Shown: positions 43,150 to 51,690, counted from the stretch's first letter. The stretch is 64,000 nucleotides of DNA from Dietzia alimentaria 72 (GCF_000226215.1 NZ_AGFF01000017.1:1-64000), one strand, 5' to 3'. The notes: generated by a model from the letters alone, not told the origin. Numbers and translations are program-made.

Positions 43150-44080
43150 TTATGGAGCGTCGGAGGCGGCGGTCCCGGCGACCGGCTCGGCTTCCTGCAG
43201 ATCGACCGGATCGCCCTCGTTGATCGTGCCGGGGGTGACCACGCGGAGGTAGACGCCCAGCTCCATCCCCGTGTTGGTGGCCAGCGCCTTGAGGATTGCC
43301 CGGTCGTGTGGCAGTTCAGCCTGAGGCAGGCCCACCATGATGCACCGTGCGATGGGCATCACCACATCGCACACCACCTCGCCGATATGCACCTGGCGGC
43401 CCACCCAGTCGAGTTCCGGGCAGCCGCCGATGTCAGGGTCGGTGTTCACGATGATGTTCTTGCGGAACCGTCGAGAATCGATCGCCGAGTCCGGTGCCGC
43501 ACGACGGACAGTGTCCAGGGAGGCGGTGGTGAGCAGAGACAGCGGCATCGCGTCGAAGTACGTGCCACCTGGAGTTGTCCGGAATGTTGCCCGGTGGGGT
43601 GGCAAACCGGGACAGTTAGGCCAGCACGTCCTCGGGCAGGGCGGAGAAGTCGGGAAACGGGTCATCCGGGCCCAGGTCGTGCTGCGCGAGCATCTCTGTC
43701 TTGCTGGCTCGCGCTCGGCGGTAGTGCTCGTGGTCGTCACGCGGCATACGCGGCCACACTGTGACATCCCGGCCGACCGCTTCGGACAGAGCGGCGTGAA
43801 TGTTGTCGTCGTCGCTTCGCCGCACTGACCCGTCTGGGAAGGTGATCTCGACCGGCGGCGTCGACGGCCCGTCCGGCTCTTCGAGGTATCGGGCGTGGAA
43901 CTGCATCAGGGCGGTGATCCGCTTGGCGCCGCGGATCTCCCGCGCGGTCTCATCGCGCAGTCCCCAGCCTCGGTCGCCCGGCACGCCCCAACTCGTGGTG
44001 ATCTCCGCTGTGGGCAGACGATCGCCCTGCATCGACTTGACGGGGTACCGCCACAGTTCGCCGACCCGGCCCACGCGCAT
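43150..44080 (-). pseudogene. Broken MOSC-domain protein (YcbX-like)
   Basis: The 5' half (start ATG 44080, MRVGRVGELWRYPVKSMQGDRL) is the MOSC N-terminal beta-barrel domain and stops at TAA 43616-43618. Translation beyond that stop in the same frame gives LSRFATPPG, a conserved MOSC segment. The expected continuation (TYFDAMPLSLLTTASL to RRFRKNIIVNTD) lies in another frame. A 25-base segment, 43564-43588, sits exactly between the two and accounts for the shift. So one nonsense change and one insertion seem to have inactivated the gene. MOSC proteins carry sulfur for molybdenum cofactor-type chemistry. Confidence 0.75.
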
Positions 44081-44266
44081 GCTGCACTCACCTTGTCCGC
44101 CGGGCACCGTCGTCCCGGGCATGGTTCGCACCGTAACAAGTAATTGACACCTGTTAGGCCAGATCAGCGATCCTGTTTCGCGGGTGATTCACCTGTCCCG
44201 CTGGGGGTCGGCCCCACTCCCGCAGGTGGTGACCGCGTTACCTGAAATCGCGCGGCCTTTGCGGCT

Positions 44267-44310
44267 TGTGCTGCCCGAATGGTCCCGACACGCAGCGTGA
44301 GTCGGGTGTG
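44267..44310. repeat. Dispersed 44-bp repeat, copy A
   Basis: Shares GAATGGTCCCGACACGCAGC and flanking bases with 51859-51902. Both copies contain an inverted repeat (GCTGC ... GCAGC). It lies in the 328-base gap upstream of the LLM gene at 44409, which otherwise holds nothing recognisable. Confidence 0.8.
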
Positions 44311-44408
44311 TGCGTACCTGCGCCCAGCGCAAGTCAAGGAGGCGCGCTCGACGACGGCTCTCCGTACGGTGGGCTGCAGAGACGGCACCGCAGCAGAGGG
44401 GATCACAC

Positions 44409-45437
44409 GTGAGGCTTTCGATTGTCGACCTGGGGACCGTGGCTCCCGGCACCACGGAGAAGGAAGCCCTGGCCGATTCCCTTGAGGGTGCCCGGCATGC
44501 GGAGGCGGCCGGGTTCCATCGTGTGTGGTTTGCCGAGCATCATCTGAGCCGGTCGGGGGCCTCGCATCATCCGGAGTTGCTGATCGCGGCGGCTGCTATG
44601 CAAACCTCCGAGATCCGCCTGGGCTCGGGCGCGGTGCTGATGAACCACTACAGCCCGTTCAAGGTCGCCGAGATGTTCAAGCAACTCGAGGCAATGGCGC
44701 CCGGGCGGATCGACCTGGGGATGGGGCGGGCCACCGCCGGGCGGGTGCTGGATCTGGCGCTGCAGCAGAACCGTGAGCATCCCGCGCAGGTCGATCACCA
44801 GCAGCAGGTGCTGGAAACGCTGGCGTGGCTGTACGGCACGTTCCCTGAGGACCACCCGTTCGCCGGGCATCAGCTGATGGCGAGCGTTCCGGAGATCCCG
44901 CAGACGTGGCTGCTGGGCTCGAGCCCGAACGGATCTAACCTGGCCGCTGGGCTGGGCATCGGCTACACGTTTGCCGGGTTCATCAACCCTCGTGGCGCGG
45001 CGCCGGCGCTGCAGCATTACCGGGAGTCGTTCCAGCCGCAGAACTTCGGACTGGAGAGCCCCCGCGCGATCCTCGCGGTCAACGTGACCGTGGGCGACAC
45101 CACTGCCGAGGGGCTGCACCTGGCCAACTCGCCGAAGGGGTTCTACTCGCGACTGGGCCGAGCCGGGCGAGCTGCGGGCCAGGTGACGGTGCCGTCGGCG
45201 GCGGACGGGGCCCGCGAGATGACCAATGCCGAGCGGGACGAGCCCACGTCGATCGTCGACGGGCAGTGGCCGCGCTTTGTGGCCGGCGGGCCCGACGACG
45301 TGCGGGCGACGCTGGAGCAGATGCTCGACGAATCCGGAGCCGACGAGCTGATGGTCCAGGACATGATCGCGGACCCGGTCGCCCGGCGGCACTCCCACGC
45401 CCTGTTGGCCGAGATGTTCGGGCTGACGCCGCGGTGA
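44409..45437 (+). CDS. LLM-class flavin-dependent oxidoreductase (luciferase-like)
   Basis: 342 residues from the GTG at 44409 (VRLSIVDLG), with AGAGGGATC upstream. It opens with the YhbW/MsnO8-type pattern LADSLEGARHAEAAGFHRVWFAEHH, then SSEIRLGSGAVLMNHYSP and PGRIDLGMGRATAG. These enzymes bind FMN or F420 and oxidise organic substrates; the exact one is unknown. The protein is distinct from the longer NtaA-type enzyme at 13765. The XRE operator region begins right after its stop. Confidence 0.9.
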   Translation: MRLSIVDLGTVAPGTTEKEALADSLEGARHAEAAGFHRVWFAEHHLSRSGASHHPELLIAAAAMQTSEIRLGSGAVLMNHYSPFKVAEMFKQLEAMAPGRIDLGMGRATAGRVLDLALQQNREHPAQVDHQQQVLETLAWLYGTFPEDHPFAGHQLMASVPEIPQTWLLGSSPNGSNLAAGLGIGYTFAGFINPRGAAPALQHYRESFQPQNFGLESPRAILAVNVTVGDTTAEGLHLANSPKGFYSRLGRAGRAAGQVTVPSAADGAREMTNAERDEPTSIVDGQWPRFVAGGPDDVRATLEQMLDESGADELMVQDMIADPVARRHSHALLAEMFGLTPR

Positions 45438-45447
45438 GATGACAAGA

Positions 45448-45473
45448 ATCCTTGACGTTTTGGTGTCAAGGAT
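45448..45473. promoter_or_regulatory. Palindromic operator upstream of the XRE gene
   Basis: ATCCTTGAC (45448-45456) and GTCAAGGAT (45465-45473) form a perfect 9-bp dyad around GTTTTGGT. A third half-site GCTTGAC follows at 45474-45480, leading into AT-rich TTTATGC. It lies 75 bases before the XRE start and probably overlaps the promoter, as expected for autoregulation. Confidence 0.75.
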
Positions 45474-45547
45474 GCTTGACTTTATGCATCGGGCACCACA
45501 GTCCGACGAGCAACATCCAGCAGGACAGGCCGTAAGGAGGGGAGCGC

Positions 45548-45757
45548 GTGTCCACAACCGACGGCACCGCATCCCCGCTCAAGGCGGCCCGCAAACTGCG
45601 TGGCCTCACGCAAGCCGAGCTCGCCCGCGAGGTCGAGGTATCGCGACAGACCGTCGTCGCCATGGAACGCGGCGACTACGCGCCCAGCGTCTACCTGGCG
45701 CTGCGCACCGCCCGCGCGCTCGAGACCACGGTGGAAAAGCTCTTCCCGCTGGAGTGA
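45548..45757 (+). CDS. XRE-family transcriptional regulator (YgzD/Cro-like)
   Basis: 69 residues, a single helix-turn-helix domain: AARKLRGLTQAELAREVEVS then RQTVVAMERGDYAPSVYLAL and ALETTVEKLFPLE, the standard small XRE repressor that is often paired with a membrane protein. AAGGAGG precedes the GTG start. The next gene, a four-helix membrane protein, follows after 16 bases. The upstream perfect palindrome is its likely operator. Confidence 0.9.
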   Translation: MSTTDGTASPLKAARKLRGLTQAELAREVEVSRQTVVAMERGDYAPSVYLALRTARALETTVEKLFPLE

Positions 45758-45773
45758 GAAGGAAAGGACCATC

Positions 45774-46313
45774 ATGAACACCGCAGCGTCACACGATCGG
45801 TTCACAGCTCTGGCGGACATTGTCAGCGGCTTTGATGATCCGTCCATGGGAGACGAGCGCGAACGCGAGGTGATCCTGCGCGCCTACACCTTCGCGATGC
45901 AGCTGGGCCTGTACCTCTCGCTGGTCCTGGCCATCTGGCTTTCGGTGGTGGGCGCCGGGCAGTGGTCGCTGCTGCCCGTGCTGTTCGCCGGACTCTCCTC
46001 GTGGGCGGCCATCTGGTACTGCTCCCGGGCAGGCGTCGACCTGATGGCCCTCACCCGGCGGGTCCGCCCCAGGAGGCGCCGCGTGGTGACCGCACTGATG
46101 ACGCTCCTCGTGGCCGCCTGGGGGATCGCACTGGGCGCACACGTGCTGACCGGGTCGCCGCTCTGGGACACCGGAATCGAACTCGGCAGCACGGAGCTGT
46201 CCGGCTCCACCCTGGCAGGAGTGGTGGTGGGAGCGATCGCGGGCGTCGTCGTCGTAGTCGTCCTGTCCGCGTATATCCGGCGCCGCACCGAGAGGCTCGA
46301 CGACGACGAGTGA
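45774..46313 (+). CDS. Membrane protein paired with an XRE regulator
   Basis: 179 residues from the ATG at 45774, with GAAAGGA upstream. Four hydrophobic helices are visible (about 38-58, 60-78, 103-123 and 145-167) with a basic loop RRVRPRRRRVV in between and an acidic C-terminus. Proteins of this type (DUF2178/DUF3796-like) commonly follow small XRE regulators in Gram-positive bacteria, but the function is unknown. Family assignment is tentative. Confidence 0.72.
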   Translation: MNTAASHDRFTALADIVSGFDDPSMGDEREREVILRAYTFAMQLGLYLSLVLAIWLSVVGAGQWSLLPVLFAGLSSWAAIWYCSRAGVDLMALTRRVRPRRRRVVTALMTLLVAAWGIALGAHVLTGSPLWDTGIELGSTELSGSTLAGVVVGAIAGVVVVVVLSAYIRRRTERLDDDE

Positions 46314-46380
46314 CAGGTGCCCGGCAGAGTTCTCGGCGCGATTCCTGCGCGGAGGGCATCGCACGCGACATGATGGCCCC

Positions 46381-47367
46381 ATGGGATTTCTGCGCACCGC
46401 CCGCCACCTTCTCGCTGCCGGCGCGGCCGGATACGCGCTCGCGACGCTGCTGCCCGCGCTGAGAGACGCCCGGCTGGCCAAGGCCATCGACCCGGGCAGT
46501 CGGGAGCCGTTGCCCGTGCCGTACACCTTCCTCAGCGGGGCGCTGCGCGAGATCATCACGCCCGGTTCGACGTTGCTGGGGGCGAACAACTGGGAGTGCC
46601 GCCCGTCGCCGGAAAAGCCCAGGCCGGTGATCCTGCTCCACGGCACGGCCGGCAGCGGGGCCACCAACTGGGCGACGTACGGCCCGCTCCTGAACAACGA
46701 GGGGTTCTGCGTCTTCAGCCTCACCTACGGGGCCCGGCCCGGGGCGACGTGGCCGGTCAGCGAACTCGGCGGGCTCGCCGACATCGAGAAGGTGTCGATG
46801 CCGGAGGTGGGCAGGTTCATCGACCGCGTGCTGGAGGCGACCGGCGCGGAGCAGGTCGATCTGGTGGGGCATTCGCAGGGGTCGATGGTCGCGGGACTGG
46901 TCGCCAAGTTCGAGCGGCCGGGGCTGGTGCACACGGTGGTGTCGATTTCGCCGCTGTGGAAGGGCAGTGGGGGAGACTTCTCGCTCCGGGCCCTCGGCGC
47001 ACTGCCCGGTGGGCGCGGTCAGGCCGAGCGCCTGATCCCGCCGTACCTCGAGCAGGTCTCCCCGGGCTCGCGGTTACTACAAAAGTTGTGGACCGGATTC
47101 ACGCCGTACGCTCCGGGCGTTCGCTACACCAATATCGCCTCGCGCTACGACGGCGCCATCTGGCCGTTCGACTCCGGTCTGGTGCCGGGGGAGGACGTGA
47201 CGAACATTCTCGTGCAGGACGGGTGCAGCAAGGACTATTCCGATCACGTCGCGATGGCCTCGTCGCCGCGCGTGGCGGATTTTGTGCTGTCCGCGCTCGA
47301 CCCGGACACGCCACGGGTTCCCCGGTGCGTGGCTATTGCGCCCATCCACGGACCGTTTGGGATGTGA
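46381..47367 (+). CDS. Secreted or membrane-associated triacylglycerol lipase (class 2 type)
   Basis: 328 residues. A hydrophobic N-terminus (RHLLAAGAAGYALATLLPAL) can serve as anchor or signal. The alpha/beta hydrolase shows oxyanion-region PVILLHGTAGSGATNWATYGPLL, nucleophile elbow DLVGHSQGSMVAG near residue 162, and a catalytic-His context SKDYSDHVAMAS. This is the lipase class 2/EstA-type family that hydrolyses esters or triacylglycerols. No clear ribosome site marks the start. It is a single gene followed by a 195-base gap. Confidence 0.85.
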   Translation: MGFLRTARHLLAAGAAGYALATLLPALRDARLAKAIDPGSREPLPVPYTFLSGALREIITPGSTLLGANNWECRPSPEKPRPVILLHGTAGSGATNWATYGPLLNNEGFCVFSLTYGARPGATWPVSELGGLADIEKVSMPEVGRFIDRVLEATGAEQVDLVGHSQGSMVAGLVAKFERPGLVHTVVSISPLWKGSGGDFSLRALGALPGGRGQAERLIPPYLEQVSPGSRLLQKLWTGFTPYAPGVRYTNIASRYDGAIWPFDSGLVPGEDVTNILVQDGCSKDYSDHVAMASSPRVADFVLSALDPDTPRVPRCVAIAPIHGPFGM

Positions 47368-47562
47368 GAGGGGTGCGGTTCGTCGTCCGCGGTCCAGTTC
47401 CGGATGCGGCAGAACGTGGATGGCGGTAACATCGCAAGTGGCCGTCAGGTGTCGAAGTCCTTGGCGGCGTCAACGTATGCGGGTGGAGCGGGATGGTCCG
47501 ACTGCGCGCGCCAATAGTCCGGCCTTACTCGGAGGGCCGAGTGAGGGTGGCTCGCCTACTGA

Positions 47563-48060
47563 TCAGGCGGGGGTGATCTCGCTCAGCCCGCCGTCGGCGA
47601 CGTTGTAGACGAACCCCCGGACCGCGGTTTCGTGGAGGAGGAACGGGTCGGACTGGACCCGGGCGATCGATTGCCGCACGTCCGCTTCCGGATCGGGGAA
47701 CGACTCCGGCGCCCATCGCGGCCGCATGCCGGTGTCCGACTGAATCTGGTCCTTGAAGTCGTCGTCTCGGAAGGTGAGCATCCCGCAGTCGGTGTGGTGG
47801 ATCAGCACTATCTCCTCGGTGCCAAGGAGTCGCTGGCTGATGGCCAGGGATCGCAGGACGTCGTCGGTGACCACCCCTCCCGCGTTGCGGATGACGTGAG
47901 CATCTCCCTCGGTCAGTCCGAGAAGTCCGTACGGATTCAGGCGGGCATCCATGCAGGCCACCACGGCAATCTTCCGACCGGGAGGCATGGGCAGATCGCC
48001 CTTGTCGAAGTCGGCCGCGTAGGCGCGGGCGCTCTGGAGCAGTTCATCGGTGACGGACAT
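47563..48060 (-). CDS. Beta-class carbonic anhydrase
   Basis: 165 residues from the ATG at 48060; a GTG six bases upstream is an alternative. Zinc ligands are visible: Cys in VACMDARL (CxDxR) and His/Cys in HHTDCGML (HxxC). This is the compact Mycobacterium Rv1284-like form of beta carbonic anhydrase, which interconverts CO2 and bicarbonate. The gene stands alone. The 541 bases upstream, towards OsmC, hold the riboswitch and leader peptide described separately. Confidence 0.95.
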   Translation of the reverse strand: MSVTDELLQSARAYAADFDKGDLPMPPGRKIAVVACMDARLNPYGLLGLTEGDAHVIRNAGGVVTDDVLRSLAISQRLLGTEEIVLIHHTDCGMLTFRDDDFKDQIQSDTGMRPRWAPESFPDPEADVRQSIARVQSDPFLLHETAVRGFVYNVADGGLSEITPA

Positions 48061-48176
48061 GTCCACAACCTAGTGCTTAGAACCTCGAGCCGCCAGGGTC
48101 CCCGGGCGGGCACTCAGCAGTCGGTGGAGGTGGCTTCCCCGCGGAGGCTGCCATCGGCTACTGTGGTCCTCGCCAG

Positions 48177-48265
48177 CTATCCAGAGCAGTCGAGAAACCT
48201 GGTTCGACGACACTGCAGCAACCCCCCGCGCGAGCGGGTGAGGGTGCTCCCGCCAGGAACGATGG
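48177..48265 (+). promoter_or_regulatory. SAM-clan (S-box-like) riboswitch
   Basis: Core features of the SAM-I/IV clan in order: TATCCAGAG (48178-48186), a P2 stem GCAGT (48186-48190) / ACTGC (48212-48216), GCAACC (48217-48222), P3 CCCGC-GCGA-GCGGG (48225-48238), GGGTGCT (48242-48248), P4 TCC (48248-48250) / GGA (48256-48258), and P1 closure by CTATC (48177-48181) with GATGG (48261-48265). The ribosome site AGGA of the following leader peptide lies within the 3' part. Some loop positions depart from the SAM-I consensus, so a SAM-I/IV variant is likely. Confidence 0.72.
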
Positions 48266-48269
48266 GTGA

Positions 48270-48380
48270 GTGTTCCACGTGCTTTCCGGTAAACCGACTA
48301 TCGCGCTGCTGACAACGCGCGCGCACATCGACCTGTGCCGCGTTTCCGCGTCCACGGGGCGAATGCTCATCGGCCGGTAA
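48270..48380 (+). CDS. 36-residue putative leader peptide (cysteine type)
   Basis: A GTG at 48270, right after the riboswitch, opens a 36-codon frame with LLTTRAHIDLCRVSAS in the centre. This ARxHIDLxR-type sequence matches the small putative leader peptides found upstream of sulfur-metabolism genes in Actinobacteria, where a Cys codon senses charged tRNA-Cys. It ends at TAA 48380, followed by GC-rich inverted repeats that could form an attenuator. An internal GTG at 48279 could also be used. Confidence 0.6.
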   Translation: MFHVLSGKPTIALLTTRAHIDLCRVSASTGRMLIGR

Positions 48381-48607
48381 CCCACCGGCCCGCCGCGGAC
48401 GGGTAGTCGACACTTCCCGCGCGAAATCCTGCGCGCCCTGATCTCTACGGGCGCCCCACCCGCTCAATCGCGAGCGCGTCCGATCATGTCCGGGCGCGAT
48501 CTCGCGCGTGCCAGGTGGGCTCGGATCCGCCGTCGTGTGTTCCTCCCGTCCGGGGTGGCTCCCAGCCGACCGCGACACTTTCCCAAAACGAAACGAGCAC
48601 TCCTGCC
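48381..48607. other. Untranslated leader between leader peptide and osmC
   Basis: 227 bases. GC-rich inverted sequences follow the leader stop (CCGGCCCGCCGCGG) and again near 48480-48520. They could act as an attenuator of the downstream gene. No gene is seen. Confidence 0.5.
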
Positions 48608-49108
48608 ATGACCATCACCGACACCACCACGGCCACCGCTGATCAGGCCGCCGGGCAGCACGCCCTCCGGGTGCACACCCGTGCGGCCCTCGTGCCGGGT
48701 ACGGCAACCCAGGTGCGCATCGACGCCCGCGATCATCAGTTTGTGGTCGACGAGCCCGCCGACCTCGGCGGCAACGACGCCGGGGCCAACCCGGTTGAAC
48801 ACCTTCTCGCCGCGCTCGGTTCGTGCCAGGTGATCACCTATCAGGTGTGGGCTCAGAAGTTGGGCCTCACGCTGGACAACGTGGAGATCGACCTGGCCGG
48901 TGACATTGACCTGCGCGGATTCTTCGGCCTCGACCCGGACGTGCGCGCGGGTTTCCAGACCATTACCGCGACAATCCGGATCACCGGCCCGGAGGAGCAG
49001 GCCCGCTACGACGAGCTGATCGCCACGGTCGAGAAGCACTGCCCGGTGGGCGACACGCTCGTCGCCGGGGTGCCGGTGCACGTGGCCGTGGACGTCGCCG
49101 CGCGCTGA
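48608..49108 (+). CDS. OsmC-family thiol-dependent protein
   Basis: 166 residues from the ATG at 48608. It shows the OsmC/Ohr-fold signature cysteines: first in LAALGSCQVITYQVWA near residue 75, second in EKHCPVGDTL near 145. The sequence ANPVEHLLAALGSC is family-diagnostic. OsmC-type proteins use these thiols against organic hydroperoxides or in sulfur handling. The long leader carries a SAM-type riboswitch and a Cys-type leader peptide, so expression is probably tied to sulfur amino-acid supply rather than to peroxide stress. Confidence 0.92.
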   Translation: MTITDTTTATADQAAGQHALRVHTRAALVPGTATQVRIDARDHQFVVDEPADLGGNDAGANPVEHLLAALGSCQVITYQVWAQKLGLTLDNVEIDLAGDIDLRGFFGLDPDVRAGFQTITATIRITGPEEQARYDELIATVEKHCPVGDTLVAGVPVHVAVDVAAR

Positions 49109-49367
49109 TCGGTCGCACGCGCTGGTTATAGGAACCCGCACCGCGCCCGTCGCCGCCTGCACCTCCGTGCGGGCGGCGACGGTAGTGGGCAAGATTGCGG
49201 ACTGGCAGAGTTACCTAACACCCGTCAAAATGTGATGCTAATCTCCGCAAAGGCCGCCCGCTGATGACGTAAACCCCTCCGCCGCCGACCTGCTGCAACG
49301 CCAGCAGGCTGCCCAGACCGCCGTCGCCCCTCCCTCCGCCGACGGGCGTCGCGCTCGCCTCCAGTCC

Positions 49368-50681
49368 GTGATCGACCTGCTGGTTCGTCATCATGACGAG
49401 TTCGCGGACGCGCTGGACGCCGACTTCGGCGGACGCCATCGCGGCTACTCGCTCATGACCGACATCCTGGGCTCGCTGGGCCCCCTCAAGCACGCCCGCG
49501 ACAACCTCGAGACCTGGATGCAGGCAGACGAGCGGCCCGCCTATTCGCCGTACGACCAGATGGGCGCCCGCGCCGAGATCCGGTACGAGCCCAAGGGATC
49601 GGTGGCGGTCCTGGGTACCTGGAATGCTCCGCTGTTCACCCTGTTCGCGCCGCTGGGCGGGGTCCTGGCCGCCGGCAACCGCGCGGTGCTCAAGCCGTCC
49701 GAGATCACTGCCCGCACCGCCGAGCTCCTCCAGCGGCTGGCCGCGGCCGAACTCGACCCGGACGTGGTCGCAGTGATCACTGGCGGCCCCGATGTGGCGG
49801 AGGAGCTCACGCTACTGCCGTTCGACCACATCGTCGTCACCGGTAGCGCCCCTGTCGGTCGGGCGGTCATGGCCAACGCCGCCCGCAACCTCGTGCCCGT
49901 CACCCTGGAGCTGGGCGGCAAGTCGCCCGTCATCCTGGGCCGCACGGCCGACCTGACCGACGCCGCCACCAAGGTCGCGGTGGCCAAGGGCACCAACGGC
50001 GGCCAGATCTGCGTCAGCCCCGACACCGTCTACGTGCCGCGCGAGCACTGCGACGCGTTTTCTGACGCCGTGTCGGAGGCGTTCCGCGCGATGTACCCGG
50101 CCGCCGGCAGCAACGACGACGTGATCGCGGCCGTCAACGAGCGCCACCTTGACCGGGTCGACGGCTACGTCCGCGATGCCGTCGAGCGCGGCGCCCGCGT
50201 GGTGACCGCGCCGGCCGAGGACCCGTCCACCGCTGACCGGCGCCGCCCACTTCGCATCGTGATGGACCCGCCGGCCGACGCAGCCATCCGCGGCGAGGAA
50301 ATCTTTGGCGCCGCCATGGTGGTGCAGCCCTACGACACGATCGACGAGGTGGTGACCGCCGTCGCCGCCGGCCCCACCCCGCTCGCGTTGTACTACTTCG
50401 GTAACGACGACGACGAGCGCGAAGACGTCCTGGCCCGCACCCGCTCGGGAGGCGTGACGATCAACAACGTCATGATGCACCCCGGCATGAACGACGCCCC
50501 CTTCGGCGGACTCGGCGACTCCGGCATGGGCCACTACAACGGTCGAGAAGGGTTCCTCGAGTTCAGCCACGCCCGCACGGTCTTTCACGCACCCGACGCG
50601 GACCCGCGGGGGGAGTGGGGCATGCTGCCGCCGTACGGCGAGCACTTCACCGACATGATGGCGGCGCAGATCACGCCGTGA
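49368..50681 (+). CDS. Aldehyde dehydrogenase (coniferyl aldehyde dehydrogenase type), start uncertain
   Basis: 437 residues from a GTG at 49368. NAD-dependent ALDH motifs: GTWNAPLFTLFAPLGGVLAAGN, TLELGGKSPVILG with catalytic Glu near residue 184, and GQICVSPDTVYVP with the nucleophile Cys near 218. The start region DEFADALDADFGGRHRGYSLMTDI is typical of the CalB/ALDH3-like group. The frame upstream to about 49249 encodes family-like LLQRQQAAQTAVAPPSADGRR but has no ATG/GTG/TTG before a stop. Either the protein is shorter than relatives or a frameshift cuts off its true start. Confidence 0.88.
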   Translation: MIDLLVRHHDEFADALDADFGGRHRGYSLMTDILGSLGPLKHARDNLETWMQADERPAYSPYDQMGARAEIRYEPKGSVAVLGTWNAPLFTLFAPLGGVLAAGNRAVLKPSEITARTAELLQRLAAAELDPDVVAVITGGPDVAEELTLLPFDHIVVTGSAPVGRAVMANAARNLVPVTLELGGKSPVILGRTADLTDAATKVAVAKGTNGGQICVSPDTVYVPREHCDAFSDAVSEAFRAMYPAAGSNDDVIAAVNERHLDRVDGYVRDAVERGARVVTAPAEDPSTADRRRPLRIVMDPPADAAIRGEEIFGAAMVVQPYDTIDEVVTAVAAGPTPLALYYFGNDDDEREDVLARTRSGGVTINNVMMHPGMNDAPFGGLGDSGMGHYNGREGFLEFSHARTVFHAPDADPRGEWGMLPPYGEHFTDMMAAQITP

Positions 50682-50702
50682 GCGCGCCCAAGCGAAACCG
50701 CG

Positions 50703-50900
50703 CTACGCGTCGATAGTCGGTTCCGCGCCGACTTCGTCGTCGCCATCAGGCACGTCAATCAGCTGATCGGCAACGTCGGCGGGGTCGGCCTCGATAGTGG
50801 CGTCTTCGATGCTGGCCTCGGGCTCGTACTCCTCCGGTGCGGTGAGCGAATCCGGTCCTGGGATGTATTCGTCCGGGTCGGGGCGGTCCTCGATGGTCAT
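50703..50900 (-). CDS. Small acidic protein of unknown function
   Basis: 65 residues, strongly acidic (Asp/Glu about one third), with no cysteine and little predicted structure: PDPDEYIPGPDSLTAPEEYE. AGAGAGGAG precedes the ATG on the minus strand, a good ribosome site, which supports it as a gene. It resembles the small acidic DUF5709-type proteins of Actinobacteria only in composition. No function can be assigned. Confidence 0.65.
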   Translation of the reverse strand: MTIEDRPDPDEYIPGPDSLTAPEEYEPEASIEDATIEADPADVADQLIDVPDGDDEVGAEPTIDA

Positions 50901-51126
50901 CGCGCACTCCTCTCTTGCGGGGCCGTCAGCAGCCCGCGGGCTCCGACCCCACCTTTAGCACCTCCCAGCGGGCGGCGCTAGTGGCCGGGGAACGGACGAC
51001 GCGGCCGCGCGTCGAATTCTCCAGCGGGTTGCAGGCCGGGCTGAAGCTGCGTTGACCCGCCTTCTCGTCGCGTAGCGGGATAGCGTCACAGCAGACCCAG
51101 TCGCGACCAACCGGAGGCCACCGCTG

Positions 51127-51588
51127 ATGACCACGACAGACCCGATGAATGCCCGACGTTTGATGATGCGGGTCGGGACCGCAGTTGCCGCATCCGCCCT
51201 GGGAGCGATCTGCGTGGTGGGGGCCGCTCCCGCCGGTGCGCAGCCGGCCGCCCCGCCGATCCCGCGAGGGATGCCGATGGTGGTCAGCGATGTCCTGGGG
51301 CCGGGTGATGTCGGGTTCTGGGACCCCGCGGTCAGCGGTACGCGCGTGTGGACGCCGGTTGCGCCCGGGGTCGAGGTGGCGTGCGCGACGGGTTTCACCC
51401 CGGTCATCTCCTGCTCGACACTCGACATGCGGGATCTCACCTCGCCGCAGCGGTCGTTGCAGTTCGTCGACCTGCCCACCTTCAGCGGTCCGCCATTGCG
51501 TATGTGGTTCGACTACCCCCGCTGGGGAGACGGCTCCACTGCCGAAGTGAACGACCGCATCATTGCCAGGTTGATGCAGCGACGCTGA
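51127..51588 (+). CDS. Secreted protein of unknown function
   Basis: 153 residues. A twin basic N-terminus and hydrophobic core end in PAGAQPAAPP, a signal peptidase I site near residue 38. The mature domain has two cysteines (VACATGF and ISCSTL) and the motif RDLTSPQRSLQFVDLP near residue 105. A fragment of a second copy, encoding DLTSPQRTLQVVD, lies at 34917. No known domain is recognised. A 30-residue membrane peptide may be coupled downstream. Confidence 0.75.
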   Translation: MTTTDPMNARRLMMRVGTAVAASALGAICVVGAAPAGAQPAAPPIPRGMPMVVSDVLGPGDVGFWDPAVSGTRVWTPVAPGVEVACATGFTPVISCSTLDMRDLTSPQRSLQFVDLPTFSGPPLRMWFDYPRWGDGSTAEVNDRIIARLMQRR

Positions 51589-51597
51589 CCAGGCGGG

Positions 51598-51690
51598 TTG
51601 CTTTGGCTGGTGTGGACTGCGGTCGTCGTCGTCGTTCTTGTTCTGGGGGCGGCGGGGGAGTGGATCACCTACGGGCTCGGGTGGCGATAA
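51598..51690 (+). CDS. Possible 30-residue single-helix membrane peptide
   Basis: A TTG at 51598, nine bases after the preceding stop, opens 30 codons: a Trp/Val/Leu helix (LVWTAVVVVVLVLGAAGEW) and a short tail. Composition fits a real membrane peptide. The ribosome site is weak. It may be translated by coupling to the upstream secreted-protein gene. Confidence 0.4.
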   Translation: MLWLVWTAVVVVVLVLGAAGEWITYGLGWR

